A program made the position numbers and the translations under genes. 64,000 nt of DNA, taken from the NCBI GenBank assembly GCA_029260495.1, contig JAJDDD010000009.1, forward strand, positions 62,001 to 126,000. The letters are read 5' to 3'. Shown here in pieces: positions 51,531 to 60,762 of this stretch. This stretch comes from Phycisphaerales bacterium. GTDB taxonomy: Bacteria; Planctomycetota; Phycisphaerae; Phycisphaerales; UBA1924. A model generated the notes under the pieces. It was not told the origin of the DNA, made no database searches, and saw only the letters and a list, made by a program, of their open reading frames with translations. The first letter of the stretch is position 1; the number at the start of each line of letters is the position of its first letter.

Positions 51531-54482
51531 TCATTTGACGCCGACAGCTTGTGCATCGCGGTCTGAGAGCATGCCGCCATCGGAGCGTTCGCGCACGCTG
51601 CAATCGCGTTTCCATGATCGCTCGCAGCGGGGTTCGTCACGCAGATCATGGATCGCGATGGCGGTCGCGCTGGGGTCAATGGCGACGCGCGAAACGCCGA
51701 GAAGGTCAGCAAGATCGACGGCGTCAAAGCGCGCGAGTGCTCCGTCGGGGTCGGGAAGCGTCAGGCCGGCGTCCAGAGGGTTTTCCACGCCGTCCTCGGC
51801 GTTGCGCTCGGTCTCCAGCGCCTTGAGCGCGAGATCGCGCGTGCGCAATACCTGCGTGAAACCGGGGTCCGCCGTGATGTTGAACCGCGGGATGAAGTGC
51901 TGTTCATGGACGCAGAGATCGGTGTTCTTGGGGTCAGCGCCATGCAGAGCGCGGTGGGCTTCGTCGGCGGTGTGCGGGATGATGGGCGCAAGCAACCGTG
52001 ACAGCCCGTCAGCCAGTTCCCACAGCGCCGTTTGCGTCTGGCGCCGCCGCGGACCATTCGGCGGATCGCAATACAGACGATCTTTAACCGCAGTGAGATA
52101 AACCGCGCTGAGTGTGTCGTTGCAGAATGTAAACAGAGCGTTATTCGCGCCGCGGAAATCAAAACGCTCGTAGCAGCCGAGAACAGTCGCTGCGAGCTGG
52201 TTGTATTCAGTGAGTATCCAGGCGTCGATGCTGGTCGGCGCGATTGTCTCAAACGCGACACACATCCCTTCGCCACAGGTGGCGTCTTTCCCCGGCGGCG
52301 ACGATTCATAGTCGGAGAGATTGCTCAGAAGAAAACGCAGTGTATTGCGGACTTTTCGGTACGCATCGCCAGCCGTCTGGAAGAACTCCAGATCAACCTT
52401 CATATCATTCTCGAAGGCGAGCGAGGCGGTCCACCATCGGCAGACATCGGCGCCGAAATCCTGAAGGAGCGCCTCCACCTCTATGGTGTTGCCAATCGAC
52501 TTGGACATCTTCCGCCCATTTTTGTCGACAATGAAGCCGTGCGTAAGCAGTGTCTTATACGGGGCGACCCCGGTGGATCCCAGCCCGCACAACAGCGAAA
52601 GTTGGAACCAGCCACGGTGTTGATCTGAGCCTTCGAGGTAGAGATCAATGGGATAGTCGGCGCCATCCGAGCGCTGGCGCATCACGGCATTCCACGAGGA
52701 GCCGGACTCAAACCACACATCGAAGATATCGCGAGACTTGGTGAGTGAAGCAATGTCGAGATTCGCCGGGGCGTCGGCATCAGCTGCCGAGTCGTAGTTC
52801 TTGAGAAGGTCAGCAGGTGAATCCGTGAACCAGCAGTCGCTGCCTTTCTCGCGAACAACGTCTGCAATGGCGCGCACACTGGCGGCGGTGAGCAACACCT
52901 GTCCATCCGGCCCATGGAATGCGGGAATAGGCAGCCCCCAGGAACGCTGACGGCTGATGCACCAGTCCGGGCGCGTTTCCAGCATCGCGCGCATCCGGTT
53001 GCGACCCCACTCCGGAATAAAGGCGATGTCTTTGTCAGCCGCTTGAAACGCAGCTTCGCGCAGCGACGCGTTATTCCGGCGGGCGGGTGTATCAACGCCG
53101 ACAAACCATTGTTCAGTCGCGCGAAAGATAACGGGACTCTTGCCGCGCCAGTCATGTGGATATGAGTGCGTGAATAGGTTCTGATGGAAAAGATGTCCGG
53201 ACTCAGCAAGGCGGTCGGTGACAGTTTTGTTGGCGTCCCACACAATCACGCCGCGCAGCCATTCCGGCGCCGTCTCGTCATATGAGCCGTCGCCCTGGAC
53301 CGGGCAGTAGATAGGAATGCCTTCGCGCAGCCCGATGGCGTAGTCGTCGGCGCCATGCCCCGGAGCCGTGTGAACAAGGCCCGTGCCGTCCTCCATCGTG
53401 ACATATTCAGCAGCGACAATGCGATGGAGTGCGGGCGCGTTATCAAAATGGCCCGCGAGTTCCTCGGTGTCGAGGAAGGGATGGCGATAGCGCAGACCAA
53501 CAAGCTGCTCGCCGGTCGCAGTCGCAACGATCCGCGCGTCTTCGATTGATTCAAGCCCCGCGATGCGCTCAACAAGCTCCCTGGCAAGAACCGTGAGCGA
53601 GCCGGCAAGCTCGACGAGCGCATACTCAGCCCGAGGATGCGCCGCGACCGCGAGATTCGCCGGCAGCGTCCAAGGCGTCGTCGTCCAGATCATGAAAGTC
53701 GGCGTGCGGTTCAGCGATGCAGCTTCTAATGAAAATGCTTTCGCGACGGCGGCAGGATCAAGTGATTCAAACTCGACGTAAACAGAGATATCCTCACGGT
53801 CTTCGTACTCAAGCTCCGCTTCTGCAAGGGCTGTCTCATTGGCGACCGACCAATGCACCGGCTTGAGGTCGCGGAACGCCAGCCCCTGCTCGACAAGGTC
53901 AGCGAAAACTTCAAGCACGCTGGCTTCGTAGTCCTTCGTCATGGTGAGATAAGGATGGTCGTAATCCGCCAGCGTCAGCAGTTGCTTCATCTGCTTGGTT
54001 TGCAGCGTGTGAAACTTCTCCGCATATGTTCGGCAGGCTTTGCGGATCGCGATGCGCCGCGTGTCATCATCGAGTGTGTCGAGCTTGGCGATCTTGCCCG
54101 ACTCGACAAGGTCGGTCATGACTTTGTGCTCGATGGGAAGTCCATGACAGTCCCAGCCGGGGATGTAGGGGCAGTTGGCGCCGGCCATCAGCTTCGAGCG
54201 AACAACCATGTCCTTCAGACATTTATTAAGTAGATGGCCCAAATGAATGGAGCCGTTGGCGTAGGGCGGGCCATCGTGGAAGACGAAGCGCGGGCCATCA
54301 GCAGCGGCGTCCTGCAAACGCGCGTATAGCTTGGTTTGTTCCCAGCGCTTCATCGAGGCAGGCTCGTTCTGAACGAGGTTCGCCTTCATGGGGAAGCTGG
54401 TCTTGGGGAGGTTGAGCGTCTTCTTGTAGTTTGGCTTGGCGGCTTCGGCGCTGGGCCCGCCAGCGGATTGTGATTGGTTCAT
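51531..54482 (-). CDS. ileS: Isoleucyl-tRNA synthetase
   Basis: 983 residues from the ATG at 54482. The N-terminus YKKTLNLPKTSFPMKANL, the HIGH motif (GSIHLGHLLNK) and KMSKSIGN are complete. The editing domain and anticodon-binding domain are present. The C-terminal zinc finger, normally CxxCW ... LCxRC, reads PRCERSWKRD and MLSDRDAQAV. Only the first Cys remains, and Ser or Asp take the places of the others. In E. coli these cysteines bind zinc. The gene has no Shine-Dalgarno, and I see no T-box. Confidence 0.94.
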   Translation of the reverse strand: MNQSQSAGGPSAEAAKPNYKKTLNLPKTSFPMKANLVQNEPASMKRWEQTKLYARLQDAAADGPRFVFHDGPPYANGSIHLGHLLNKCLKDMVVRSKLMAGANCPYIPGWDCHGLPIEHKVMTDLVESGKIAKLDTLDDDTRRIAIRKACRTYAEKFHTLQTKQMKQLLTLADYDHPYLTMTKDYEASVLEVFADLVEQGLAFRDLKPVHWSVANETALAEAELEYEDREDISVYVEFESLDPAAVAKAFSLEAASLNRTPTFMIWTTTPWTLPANLAVAAHPRAEYALVELAGSLTVLARELVERIAGLESIEDARIVATATGEQLVGLRYRHPFLDTEELAGHFDNAPALHRIVAAEYVTMEDGTGLVHTAPGHGADDYAIGLREGIPIYCPVQGDGSYDETAPEWLRGVIVWDANKTVTDRLAESGHLFHQNLFTHSYPHDWRGKSPVIFRATEQWFVGVDTPARRNNASLREAAFQAADKDIAFIPEWGRNRMRAMLETRPDWCISRQRSWGLPIPAFHGPDGQVLLTAASVRAIADVVREKGSDCWFTDSPADLLKNYDSAADADAPANLDIASLTKSRDIFDVWFESGSSWNAVMRQRSDGADYPIDLYLEGSDQHRGWFQLSLLCGLGSTGVAPYKTLLTHGFIVDKNGRKMSKSIGNTIEVEALLQDFGADVCRWWTASLAFENDMKVDLEFFQTAGDAYRKVRNTLRFLLSNLSDYESSPPGKDATCGEGMCVAFETIAPTSIDAWILTEYNQLAATVLGCYERFDFRGANNALFTFCNDTLSAVYLTAVKDRLYCDPPNGPRRRQTQTALWELADGLSRLLAPIIPHTADEAHRALHGADPKNTDLCVHEQHFIPRFNITADPGFTQVLRTRDLALKALETERNAEDGVENPLDAGLTLPDPDGALARFDAVDLADLLGVSRVAIDPSATAIAIHDLRDEPRCERSWKRDCSVRERSDGGMLSDRDAQAVGVK

Positions 54483-54626
54483 GGCGAAGGTCTCGTTGCT
54501 CCAGCAAGGCCGGGGCGAGTGCTCGATGGAGCGCAGCGCCGGATGGCCGGGGCGCGGGGCAATACAAACCGGCGATGGTATCGGGATGCTCCGTGGGGTG
54601 CTGAGGGCGGTGCGAACCACAGGCGT

Positions 54627-54653
54627 AAAAAAACCCCGGCGCGGTGGCCGGGG
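54627..54653 (-). terminator. Rho-independent terminator of the 54693 gene
   Basis: On the minus strand CCCCGGC and GCCGGGG (7 bp, 6-nt loop) are followed by seven T. It lies 40 nt after the stop of the upstream minus-strand gene and before ileS, and so separates the two. Confidence 0.88.
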
Positions 54654-54692
54654 CTCATTGTTGTCTTTGATCGCCGGCTGATGGCCCGGTGT

Positions 54693-55235
54693 CTACTTAT
54701 GCTCGAAAATCGCCTGGGTTCTGAGGACGAGTCCGCCCTGGCAAATCAGGTGATAGCTTTGTGCGTGAATCTCTTGTCTGAATCTCTGGAGATCGAGGAT
54801 GGAGGCGCAGGGGCCGCCGTCCGCGTCTTGCCAGCGATACATGAGCGCCTCAGATTCGTAGCCGAACTCGACAAGCTCGTCGTAGGTTGAAGTGTAAAGA
54901 TTGGGAGGCAGGGATTCGGTCTGGACGGTCGCCATGTAGTTGACAATGTCGGAGAATGCGTGCTCGTGCTCTTTTTCTCCGGCACACGGAATCGCAGTGA
55001 TCAGACCGCGTTCGGGGAGTTCAGAATCGGAGCAGGTGACGAGTTCGACCGCCGAAACGGGGCCATGCTGGAAGCGCATAAGATGGGCGCCGGGCATGAT
55101 CCATGCTTCGATTTCATAGTCGCCGTAGGCGATCGTTCGCCGTCCTTTGATATCGAAGAGTTCGGGGTGAAGAACCCGGCGATACAGAATCAGACGATAA
55201 GCTTGCAGATTGGCAGATTTCAAGATCGTGTTCAT
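54693..55235 (-). CDS. Uncharacterised conserved protein, DUF2617-like
   Basis: 180 residues from the ATG at 55235 with AAGGA just upstream. Features include YRLILYRRVLHPELF near the start and GDYEIEAWIMPGAHLMRF. It lacks a signal peptide. It has a regular alpha/beta pattern that resembles the DUF2617 family of planctomycete and actinobacterial proteins of unknown role, but this is a weak memory-based match. It is transcribed divergently from the HEAT-repeat gene, and a terminator follows. Confidence 0.6.
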   Translation of the reverse strand: MNTILKSANLQAYRLILYRRVLHPELFDIKGRRTIAYGDYEIEAWIMPGAHLMRFQHGPVSAVELVTCSDSELPERGLITAIPCAGEKEHEHAFSDIVNYMATVQTESLPPNLYTSTYDELVEFGYESEALMYRWQDADGGPCASILDLQRFRQEIHAQSYHLICQGGLVLRTQAIFEHK

Positions 55236-55502
55236 TGCAGTCCTTGCAAGGGATGGAGGAGAGAGGTGGTGACGTGTCTTGACCGAGGTCGGGCGAGATA
55301 GTAGCCGTCGCTCGGCGAGTGACATAGTGATTTTCTCTGTTCCTTGGGGCGTTTCAACAGAAAAACCCGAAGATTTAGGGTGCAGTTTTTGCGCACATGG
55401 GTGAAGCCACCCACAACTGGTGGTGTGTACGACGAAATCGGGGCCCGAGTTCGGCAATCGGGCCACGAATTTGTGAAGGTCCAATGAACGGAAATCAGAA
55501 CC

Positions 55503-57416
55503 ATGCCTGAACTTCCAGAACGCCTTCGGCGGGTGAGGAGGCTGGCGCCCAGGCTGCGTCTGACGGCCCTGGCTGAGGCATTGGCGGGGTCGGATCAGCA
55601 CGAATCCGGGGTGATCGCCTCGGTTTTGCTGGAAGAGTCGCACCTGCTCGCGGGGGGACGATCGTGGTGGGGCGGGGGCGTCGAACGCGAGCGGGTCGTG
55701 GCGACACTCGCGGCAGTCTGGCACAGGATTCCTCCAGAACTCCGGCCAGCCGGGGAGGTGACATTCGGGGAGGAACTAATCGCTGAAGCGGAGCGGTTGG
55801 CGGGATCCGAGCGAGTTCGGGATCGCCTCGCTGGGGTGGCGCTGGCGGAGGATTTGGAGGGCGCCGGTGCGATCAGGGCGCTGGCAGGCCTCCTGCAGGA
55901 TGGCGAGCGGGATGTTGCAGAGGCGGCCGAGGGCGCCCTTGGCAGTCTGATGCGGCGGGTCGGAGAGATGGACACGGAGGCGGCCCGGGCGGTCGATGAG
56001 TCGCTGGCGGCCGCAGCGCGAGGGTTCGTTGAACATCGCCGCCGAGGCGTGATGAAGACGGTTGCGGTCGCTGCTGCCCGCGGGTGGCAGGCGGTCGGCG
56101 ACTTCGTGGGAGAGGCGGACGGGCCAGGACATATGGCGATGCGGGCAGCCGCCCGACGGTCGAATGATCGCGAGGTGCGGGAGGCGAGCGTGCGCTGGCT
56201 CGCAGTCGAATCGCTCGCTCCGGCGGCGCAGGCGCAGCTGGAGAGACTTACAGATGAACAAGAGGAGCGGGCTTTGGCGCAGGGCGTCTTGCTGAAGCGG
56301 GCCCGGAGGCGCCAGCGCCTTGAAGGGTCGGCGCCGGCGCGACGGCTTGTGGAAAAAGGCGTGCGCCGTGTGCTCAATCAGGAAGCGCGGCGTGGGTTGG
56401 TTGAGTGGGTCGCAGCGGACGAGCGCGCAGGGCGCGTCGAGAAGCTGGCTGGTTTTTTGACGGACGATTCCACCCGGGTTCGATTCGCAGCGATGCGCCG
56501 ATGCGCGGAGCTTGCGCGAGAAAATGAAGAGGCGCGCTCGCTGCTCGAAGATTTTGCGTTTGACGCGGATGCCCGCGTGGCGCGCACAGCAGTGAGCGCT
56601 CTCTTGGCGCAGGGATCTTTGCACAAGAGGATAGTGCGGGCTCTGGTGCGCTCCCCGCACGAACCTGTGCGCACCATGGTGGCTGGTGAGGCGCTGGACT
56701 GGCGCGACGCGATTCGGAATCCGGGCGCCGAACGCGGAGATGCGCTGGCGCTCAAACAAGCGCTGGACGACTCGCAAACGCGCAGCGCGGCGCTGAACGC
56801 CCTGCGAAGCGCGATTATGCGCGGGCAGCCGCCAGTGCGCGTTGGCGCGATCAGCCTCGTCCGGCGCGTGGGGGCGGCGGCGTTGTGTGAGCTTGAGTTG
56901 CTCGGTGCAGCTGCGGATGAAGACGCCCGGGTGGCGGCGACGGCGGCGCTGGCGCTGGGCGCCTTATCGTCAGCGTCTGCGCACGAAGCGCTCGCCAGGT
57001 GCGCGCAGCACAGGGATGGGCGCGTTCGCGCGAGCGCGATCGAGGCGGCGGGGCGCGGGAGGGCTATGGATTCAATCCTAATTGAAGCGATGCGCGAGCC
57101 GTGCGCACGGGCGCGGGCGAATGCAGTTCGAGTGATGCTGAAAAAGGAATGCAGCGGGGGAGAAGCGTCTGAAGCGCTGGCGGCGATGCTGACAGATGAA
57201 AGGGCGGAGCATCGCCTGTCGGGGTTATGGGCAGCACAGCGACTGGGACGGACGGAGCTGGCGCAGCGCGTGGCGGGGCTGGCGACGGAGGAGAGTGAGG
57301 AGCGCGTGCGCGAAGGAGCCCGGCGGTGTGGGCGGAGGCTCTTGGCGCAGCTCCGGTCGGAGTGGAGCGGTGAAAGTGACGCCTGCTCGACGGCGTCTGC
57401 GGAGGTTGTCTCGTGA
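55503..57416 (+). CDS. HEAT-repeat protein
   Basis: 637 residues, almost wholly alpha-helical. HEAT-like repeats (ALAGLLQDGERDVAEAAEGAL, FLTDDSTRVRFAAMRRCAEL, RDGRVRASAIEAAGRGRAMD, and so on) run over most of the length. These form curved scaffolds that bind other proteins. There is no signal peptide, so it is likely cytoplasmic or peripheral. No Shine-Dalgarno is evident at the ATG. GGAGG at 57401-57405 and GTGA overlap couple it to the next gene. Confidence 0.75.
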   Translation: MPELPERLRRVRRLAPRLRLTALAEALAGSDQHESGVIASVLLEESHLLAGGRSWWGGGVERERVVATLAAVWHRIPPELRPAGEVTFGEELIAEAERLAGSERVRDRLAGVALAEDLEGAGAIRALAGLLQDGERDVAEAAEGALGSLMRRVGEMDTEAARAVDESLAAAARGFVEHRRRGVMKTVAVAAARGWQAVGDFVGEADGPGHMAMRAAARRSNDREVREASVRWLAVESLAPAAQAQLERLTDEQEERALAQGVLLKRARRRQRLEGSAPARRLVEKGVRRVLNQEARRGLVEWVAADERAGRVEKLAGFLTDDSTRVRFAAMRRCAELARENEEARSLLEDFAFDADARVARTAVSALLAQGSLHKRIVRALVRSPHEPVRTMVAGEALDWRDAIRNPGAERGDALALKQALDDSQTRSAALNALRSAIMRGQPPVRVGAISLVRRVGAAALCELELLGAAADEDARVAATAALALGALSSASAHEALARCAQHRDGRVRASAIEAAGRGRAMDSILIEAMREPCARARANAVRVMLKKECSGGEASEALAAMLTDERAEHRLSGLWAAQRLGRTELAQRVAGLATEESEERVREGARRCGRRLLAQLRSEWSGESDACSTASAEVVS

Positions 57417-57850
57417 GCGGGTTGCTCACTGCGATGCTGAGCGCGCAGGCGAGTTCGCCGGTGTGGTTGATTCGCGAGGGCGCAGGGGCGGAGTCAGCTG
57501 CTACTGAAGCGGGCGCATCGTCCTGGCTCGTGGTGGCGGGGCTTGGCGCGCTGTTGATTGCAGTTGTGATTGCTGGGGTTGTCTTCTGGCGTCGGCGTCA
57601 GCTTGCGAATGGGGAGGATGCGGAAGAGGCCTTCCTCGCGCTATCCCGGCGGTATGGGCTGAAGGAAGGAGCGCGGGAGGTGTTGCGGCAGCTTGCTGCG
57701 GGGCTTGACGATGTCGGAGCGGTCGGGCTTCTGGTGAGCGAGAATGCCTTCCGGCGCGCGCAGTCGCGGGCGGAACAGGAGGGGACGCTTCTTGACGCAA
57801 AGTTGGTGGGAAGCGTCGAGCGAAGTGTCTTCGGGCATGATAGAACATAA
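57413..57850 (+). CDS. Single-pass membrane protein of unknown function
   Basis: 145 residues from GTG at 57413, overlapping the HEAT-gene stop, with GGAGG 7 nt upstream. A signal-like N-terminus is followed by one clear membrane helix (about 38-60, WLVVAGLGALLIAVVIAG). A cytoplasmic helical domain with AFLALSRRYGLKEGAREVLR comes next. It probably forms a pair with the HEAT-repeat protein, which may dock at the membrane through it. I cannot name a family. Confidence 0.7.
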   Translation: MSGLLTAMLSAQASSPVWLIREGAGAESAATEAGASSWLVVAGLGALLIAVVIAGVVFWRRRQLANGEDAEEAFLALSRRYGLKEGAREVLRQLAAGLDDVGAVGLLVSENAFRRAQSRAEQEGTLLDAKLVGSVERSVFGHDRT

Positions 57851-57883
57851 ACGCAGGTGGTTGGATTCAGGCGGGAGGCGTTT

Positions 57884-58429
57884 GTGAAGCTGTTATTGAT
57901 GGGATTGCGGGGAGCCGGGAAGTCGACGGCTGGGATGCTGTTGGCGCGGCGGGTTGATTGCGGGCTTGTTGATTTGGATGAACAGGTGCGCGAACGACTC
58001 GGCGTAGGGACGGTGACGGAGGCGTGGGAGCGATTTGGCGAGGAGGCGTTTCGGGCGGCGGAAACACTCACGCTGGCGGATGTTTTGAGGATTAATGGAG
58101 ATGCGGTGATTGCGCTTGGGGGCGGGACGCCGACGGCGCCGGGGGCGGAGAAACTCATGCGCGATGCTCAGGAGCAGGGGGCGGCGGTGATTGTGTATCT
58201 GCGCGCCATAGCAAGTGAGTTGCGCGATCGGCTTGAGTGCGCAGGAGGGGCGGGTGAGGATCGGCCCAGCTTGACGGGCGCCGACGCGCTGGAGGAGATG
58301 GAGTCGGTGCTCGCAGCCCGCGATGGGCTGTATTCAGAGCTTGCGGATGCGGTGGTGGATGCATCGCGCGGTGCAGCGGAAGTGGTCGAAGAGTTGGTGG
58401 TGGTGTGGACGCGGACCAGGAAAAGTTGA
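57884..58429 (+). CDS. aroK: Shikimate kinase
   Basis: 181 residues from GTG at 57884 with GGGAGG 5 nt upstream. The longer frame to 57857 lacks this. Walker A (GLRGAGKST), the shikimate Asp (VDLDEQV), the FGEEAFRAAE segment, GGGTP and DRPSL match AroK. The enzyme phosphorylates shikimate. It is 30 nt after the membrane-protein gene, so it may share its transcript. aroA is elsewhere. Confidence 0.9.
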   Translation: MKLLLMGLRGAGKSTAGMLLARRVDCGLVDLDEQVRERLGVGTVTEAWERFGEEAFRAAETLTLADVLRINGDAVIALGGGTPTAPGAEKLMRDAQEQGAAVIVYLRAIASELRDRLECAGGAGEDRPSLTGADALEEMESVLAARDGLYSELADAVVDASRGAAEVVEELVVVWTRTRKS

Positions 58430-58455
58430 AAAAGTCGGTCGCGTGAGCCGGAGAG

Positions 58456-59967
58456 CTATCGCGCAAATGTGCGGCGCATGGGCCCAAGGTGTTTGGCGTA
58501 GCGCTCGTGACGCTTCACTGAGCTGGCGTACATGGGCCGGCGGACCTGATCGTTGCTGGCGGTTTGGGTGACTCGATCGGTCTCGTAAAACCGCAGGCAG
58601 GCGTTGCTCCAGTCGAGGCCGAGGAACTCGATCAGTCGGCGGGATTGTGCGTCCTGATCCGCGACGAGCTCTTCATAAACGACATCGAGCATGGGCACAT
58701 CGAGAACACTCTTCCAGTGTTGCATCAGGCGGTCGCAATCGCGGTGGTAGTTGGCGCAGTGGCTGAGATCATGCGTGTAGGGGGGACCGTCGCGGAACTG
58801 CTGAAAGAAGCAGGAGAGGCAGGTGTCCAGTGGATCGCGCTGGCAGTGGATGATGCGCGCGCCGGGGAACAGGCGGGAAATAACGCCAAGCTGCAGAAAG
58901 TTCTGGGGGGACTTATCAGTGATGCGCGTCGCGGCTGGGTCGAGGCGCTGGAGGGCTTCGACGCCGGCAGGGGACGCTTGATCGAGCCAGCTTTGTGTAA
59001 TTTTTACTGGGGATTCAACATGGGCGAAGGCGTAGTGCGCGAGGTGTTGCGGGAGGAGAGGTTGGGTGAGATGGAGCATGAGGGGCAGCTCGCCGGCGCC
59101 GAAGGCCTGGGGATGGGAAGCGACGATTTGCTCGACAAGGCTGGTGCCTGAGCGGGGCATGCCGACGATGAAGACGGGAAGCTCTGAGTTTTGTTGTGCG
59201 CACGGGCTGGCGGCGAGAGCGTCGCGAGTCCAGTTCTTAATCAGCATATCGATGATTGTCGATTGCTGATCGGGGTTGTAGTCCGATTGTTCGAGTTGAT
59301 TGGCGTCGGTGAAGGCGCTGTAGGCGTCGTCGTAGTTTCCGGCGAGGTCATAGAGCCGGCCGAGCTGATACAGCGAGCTGATCCGTCCTTGCAGATTGAG
59401 TGACTGATTGTCGCGGTGCGGCGCGAGTGCAGCGATGCCTTCATCCGGGCGCCTGGTTCGTTCGCAGGCTTTGGCGAAGGCGAGCGCGAGGTTAATGTCT
59501 TTCTGAGCGTTGTTTTTGAAGGGAGCGAGGATGTCGTAGGCGGACTGGTTTTCACCAGTCATGCAGAGAACGTCGGCGAGGGCGTGGAGGACGACAGCGT
59601 CTTTGGGCGCCATCCCGCGGGCGCGTTCGAGAAGTTCGCGGGCGGTCTTGTAGTCGCCCTGAAGTGTGTAGGTGAGCGAGAGTTCGCAATAGGGGCGCGG
59701 GAGTGTGGGGGCGAGTTTGACCGCACGCTCAAGCGTGGCGCGGGCGGCTTGAAGATCACCTTTGTGAATTTGGCAGACGCCGAGCGTGTGCAGAAGCTGG
59801 GGGTTCTTGCGCTCGACTGCGACGAGGTCAAGGAGAAGGCGCTCGGCTTGCTGGTACTGGCGTTGGTTGAGGAGGGCCTGAGCCTGAGCGAAGAACTGCG
59901 GCCGCTGGGCCTGGGGTATGGGCCGGGGAGCGGGGGGGCGGGCAGAATGGCGGGGCTGGTTGGGCAT
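58456..59967 (-). CDS. TPR-sulfotransferase fusion protein
   Basis: 503 residues. TPR units occupy about 20-230 (AQALLNQRQYQQAERLLLDL and following). A sulfotransferase domain (about 255-500) has the PAPS-binding loop VGMPRSGTSLVEQI and the 3' phosphate segment CQRDPLDTCLSCFF. It transfers sulfate from PAPS to an unknown acceptor. TPR plus sulfotransferase is a common planctomycete and cyanobacterial architecture. It has no signal peptide. Confidence 0.88.
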   Translation of the reverse strand: MPNQPRHSARPPAPRPIPQAQRPQFFAQAQALLNQRQYQQAERLLLDLVAVERKNPQLLHTLGVCQIHKGDLQAARATLERAVKLAPTLPRPYCELSLTYTLQGDYKTARELLERARGMAPKDAVVLHALADVLCMTGENQSAYDILAPFKNNAQKDINLALAFAKACERTRRPDEGIAALAPHRDNQSLNLQGRISSLYQLGRLYDLAGNYDDAYSAFTDANQLEQSDYNPDQQSTIIDMLIKNWTRDALAASPCAQQNSELPVFIVGMPRSGTSLVEQIVASHPQAFGAGELPLMLHLTQPLLPQHLAHYAFAHVESPVKITQSWLDQASPAGVEALQRLDPAATRITDKSPQNFLQLGVISRLFPGARIIHCQRDPLDTCLSCFFQQFRDGPPYTHDLSHCANYHRDCDRLMQHWKSVLDVPMLDVVYEELVADQDAQSRRLIEFLGLDWSNACLRFYETDRVTQTASNDQVRRPMYASSVKRHERYAKHLGPMRRTFAR

Positions 59968-60081
59968 GTGGGATTCGGGAGAAAGCGGAACGGCGCGGGT
60001 GCACGGAGCTTGCGCACAGAACTGTAGCTTTCTTGACGGCGGAAGTGGGTGTTGAGGGATGGGGAGTTGTTTGAGTGTTTT

Positions 60082-60651
60082 TTAATCCCCATGCTTCTCG
60101 CGCAGGCGTGCGCTCAATCTCAGGAGCAGTTGTACGCGCTCAAACTCGTTTATCCAGTCGTTGAGTGTTGCAGCGAGTTCTTCGGTGGGCACCGGAGCGC
60201 CGGGGAGCGGGCAGCTTGGACCGAGTTGGCGTTCTGCCAAAGCGCGGTAGCGTGTGAGCGTTCGGTCGCCGAAGAGCGAGGTGAACTCGTAGTCCTCAGC
60301 CATGAAGATGGCGATGGGAACGCGGAGTCCGCCGCAGATTTTTATTTTCTCAGCCAGATCGCTGTGGGCGTCACGATCGACAAAGCGAACGTCAATTTTG
60401 GAGTTCGCTTCAGCGATGCGCTGGGCGAAGGGGCATTGCTGAACGCAGTCGCCGCACCAGACGCCTGATGAGATAAGGACTTTCATCTCGCGCGTAAATC
60501 CTGCGATGAGCTTGCGCTGGGAGTCATTCAGCTCAGCTTGTTCGTAGATCGCCTGCCAGGCATCGCGTTTTCCTTCGTCGCCGGTCGCGACGTAATCGGA
60601 GTAGGGGAGGCCGGCTTCGTGTTTTTCACGGAGGAAGTCGGTGGTGAGCAT
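60082..60651 (-). CDS. Thioredoxin-like protein with WCGDC site
   Basis: 189 residues. AAGGAA precedes the ATG. Redox cysteines are Cys66 and Cys69 (WCGDC), with a third at 73. The fold resembles thioredoxin (VRFVDRDAH, RVPIAIFMAED with the cis-Pro). No signal peptide is present, so it is a cytoplasmic thiol-disulfide protein. It has a 55-residue helical N-terminal extension. Function is not known. Confidence 0.82.
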   Translation of the reverse strand: MLTTDFLREKHEAGLPYSDYVATGDEGKRDAWQAIYEQAELNDSQRKLIAGFTREMKVLISSGVWCGDCVQQCPFAQRIAEANSKIDVRFVDRDAHSDLAEKIKICGGLRVPIAIFMAEDYEFTSLFGDRTLTRYRALAERQLGPSCPLPGAPVPTEELAATLNDWINEFERVQLLLRLSARLREKHGD

Positions 60652-60762
60652 GTGTGAATGTTCCTTCGGATTATGAAAATATTGTTGAGAGGCTAAGATT
60701 CATGAGATAGAGCAGCGCCGAAAAGGCGCCCGCGATCAGAGCTATCCTAACGCATATAGCAG

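Noticed and set aside
54483-54626. T-box riboswitch upstream of ileS
   Set aside because: I could not find the T-box consensus or an antiterminator. The nearby hairpin terminates the gene before ileS.
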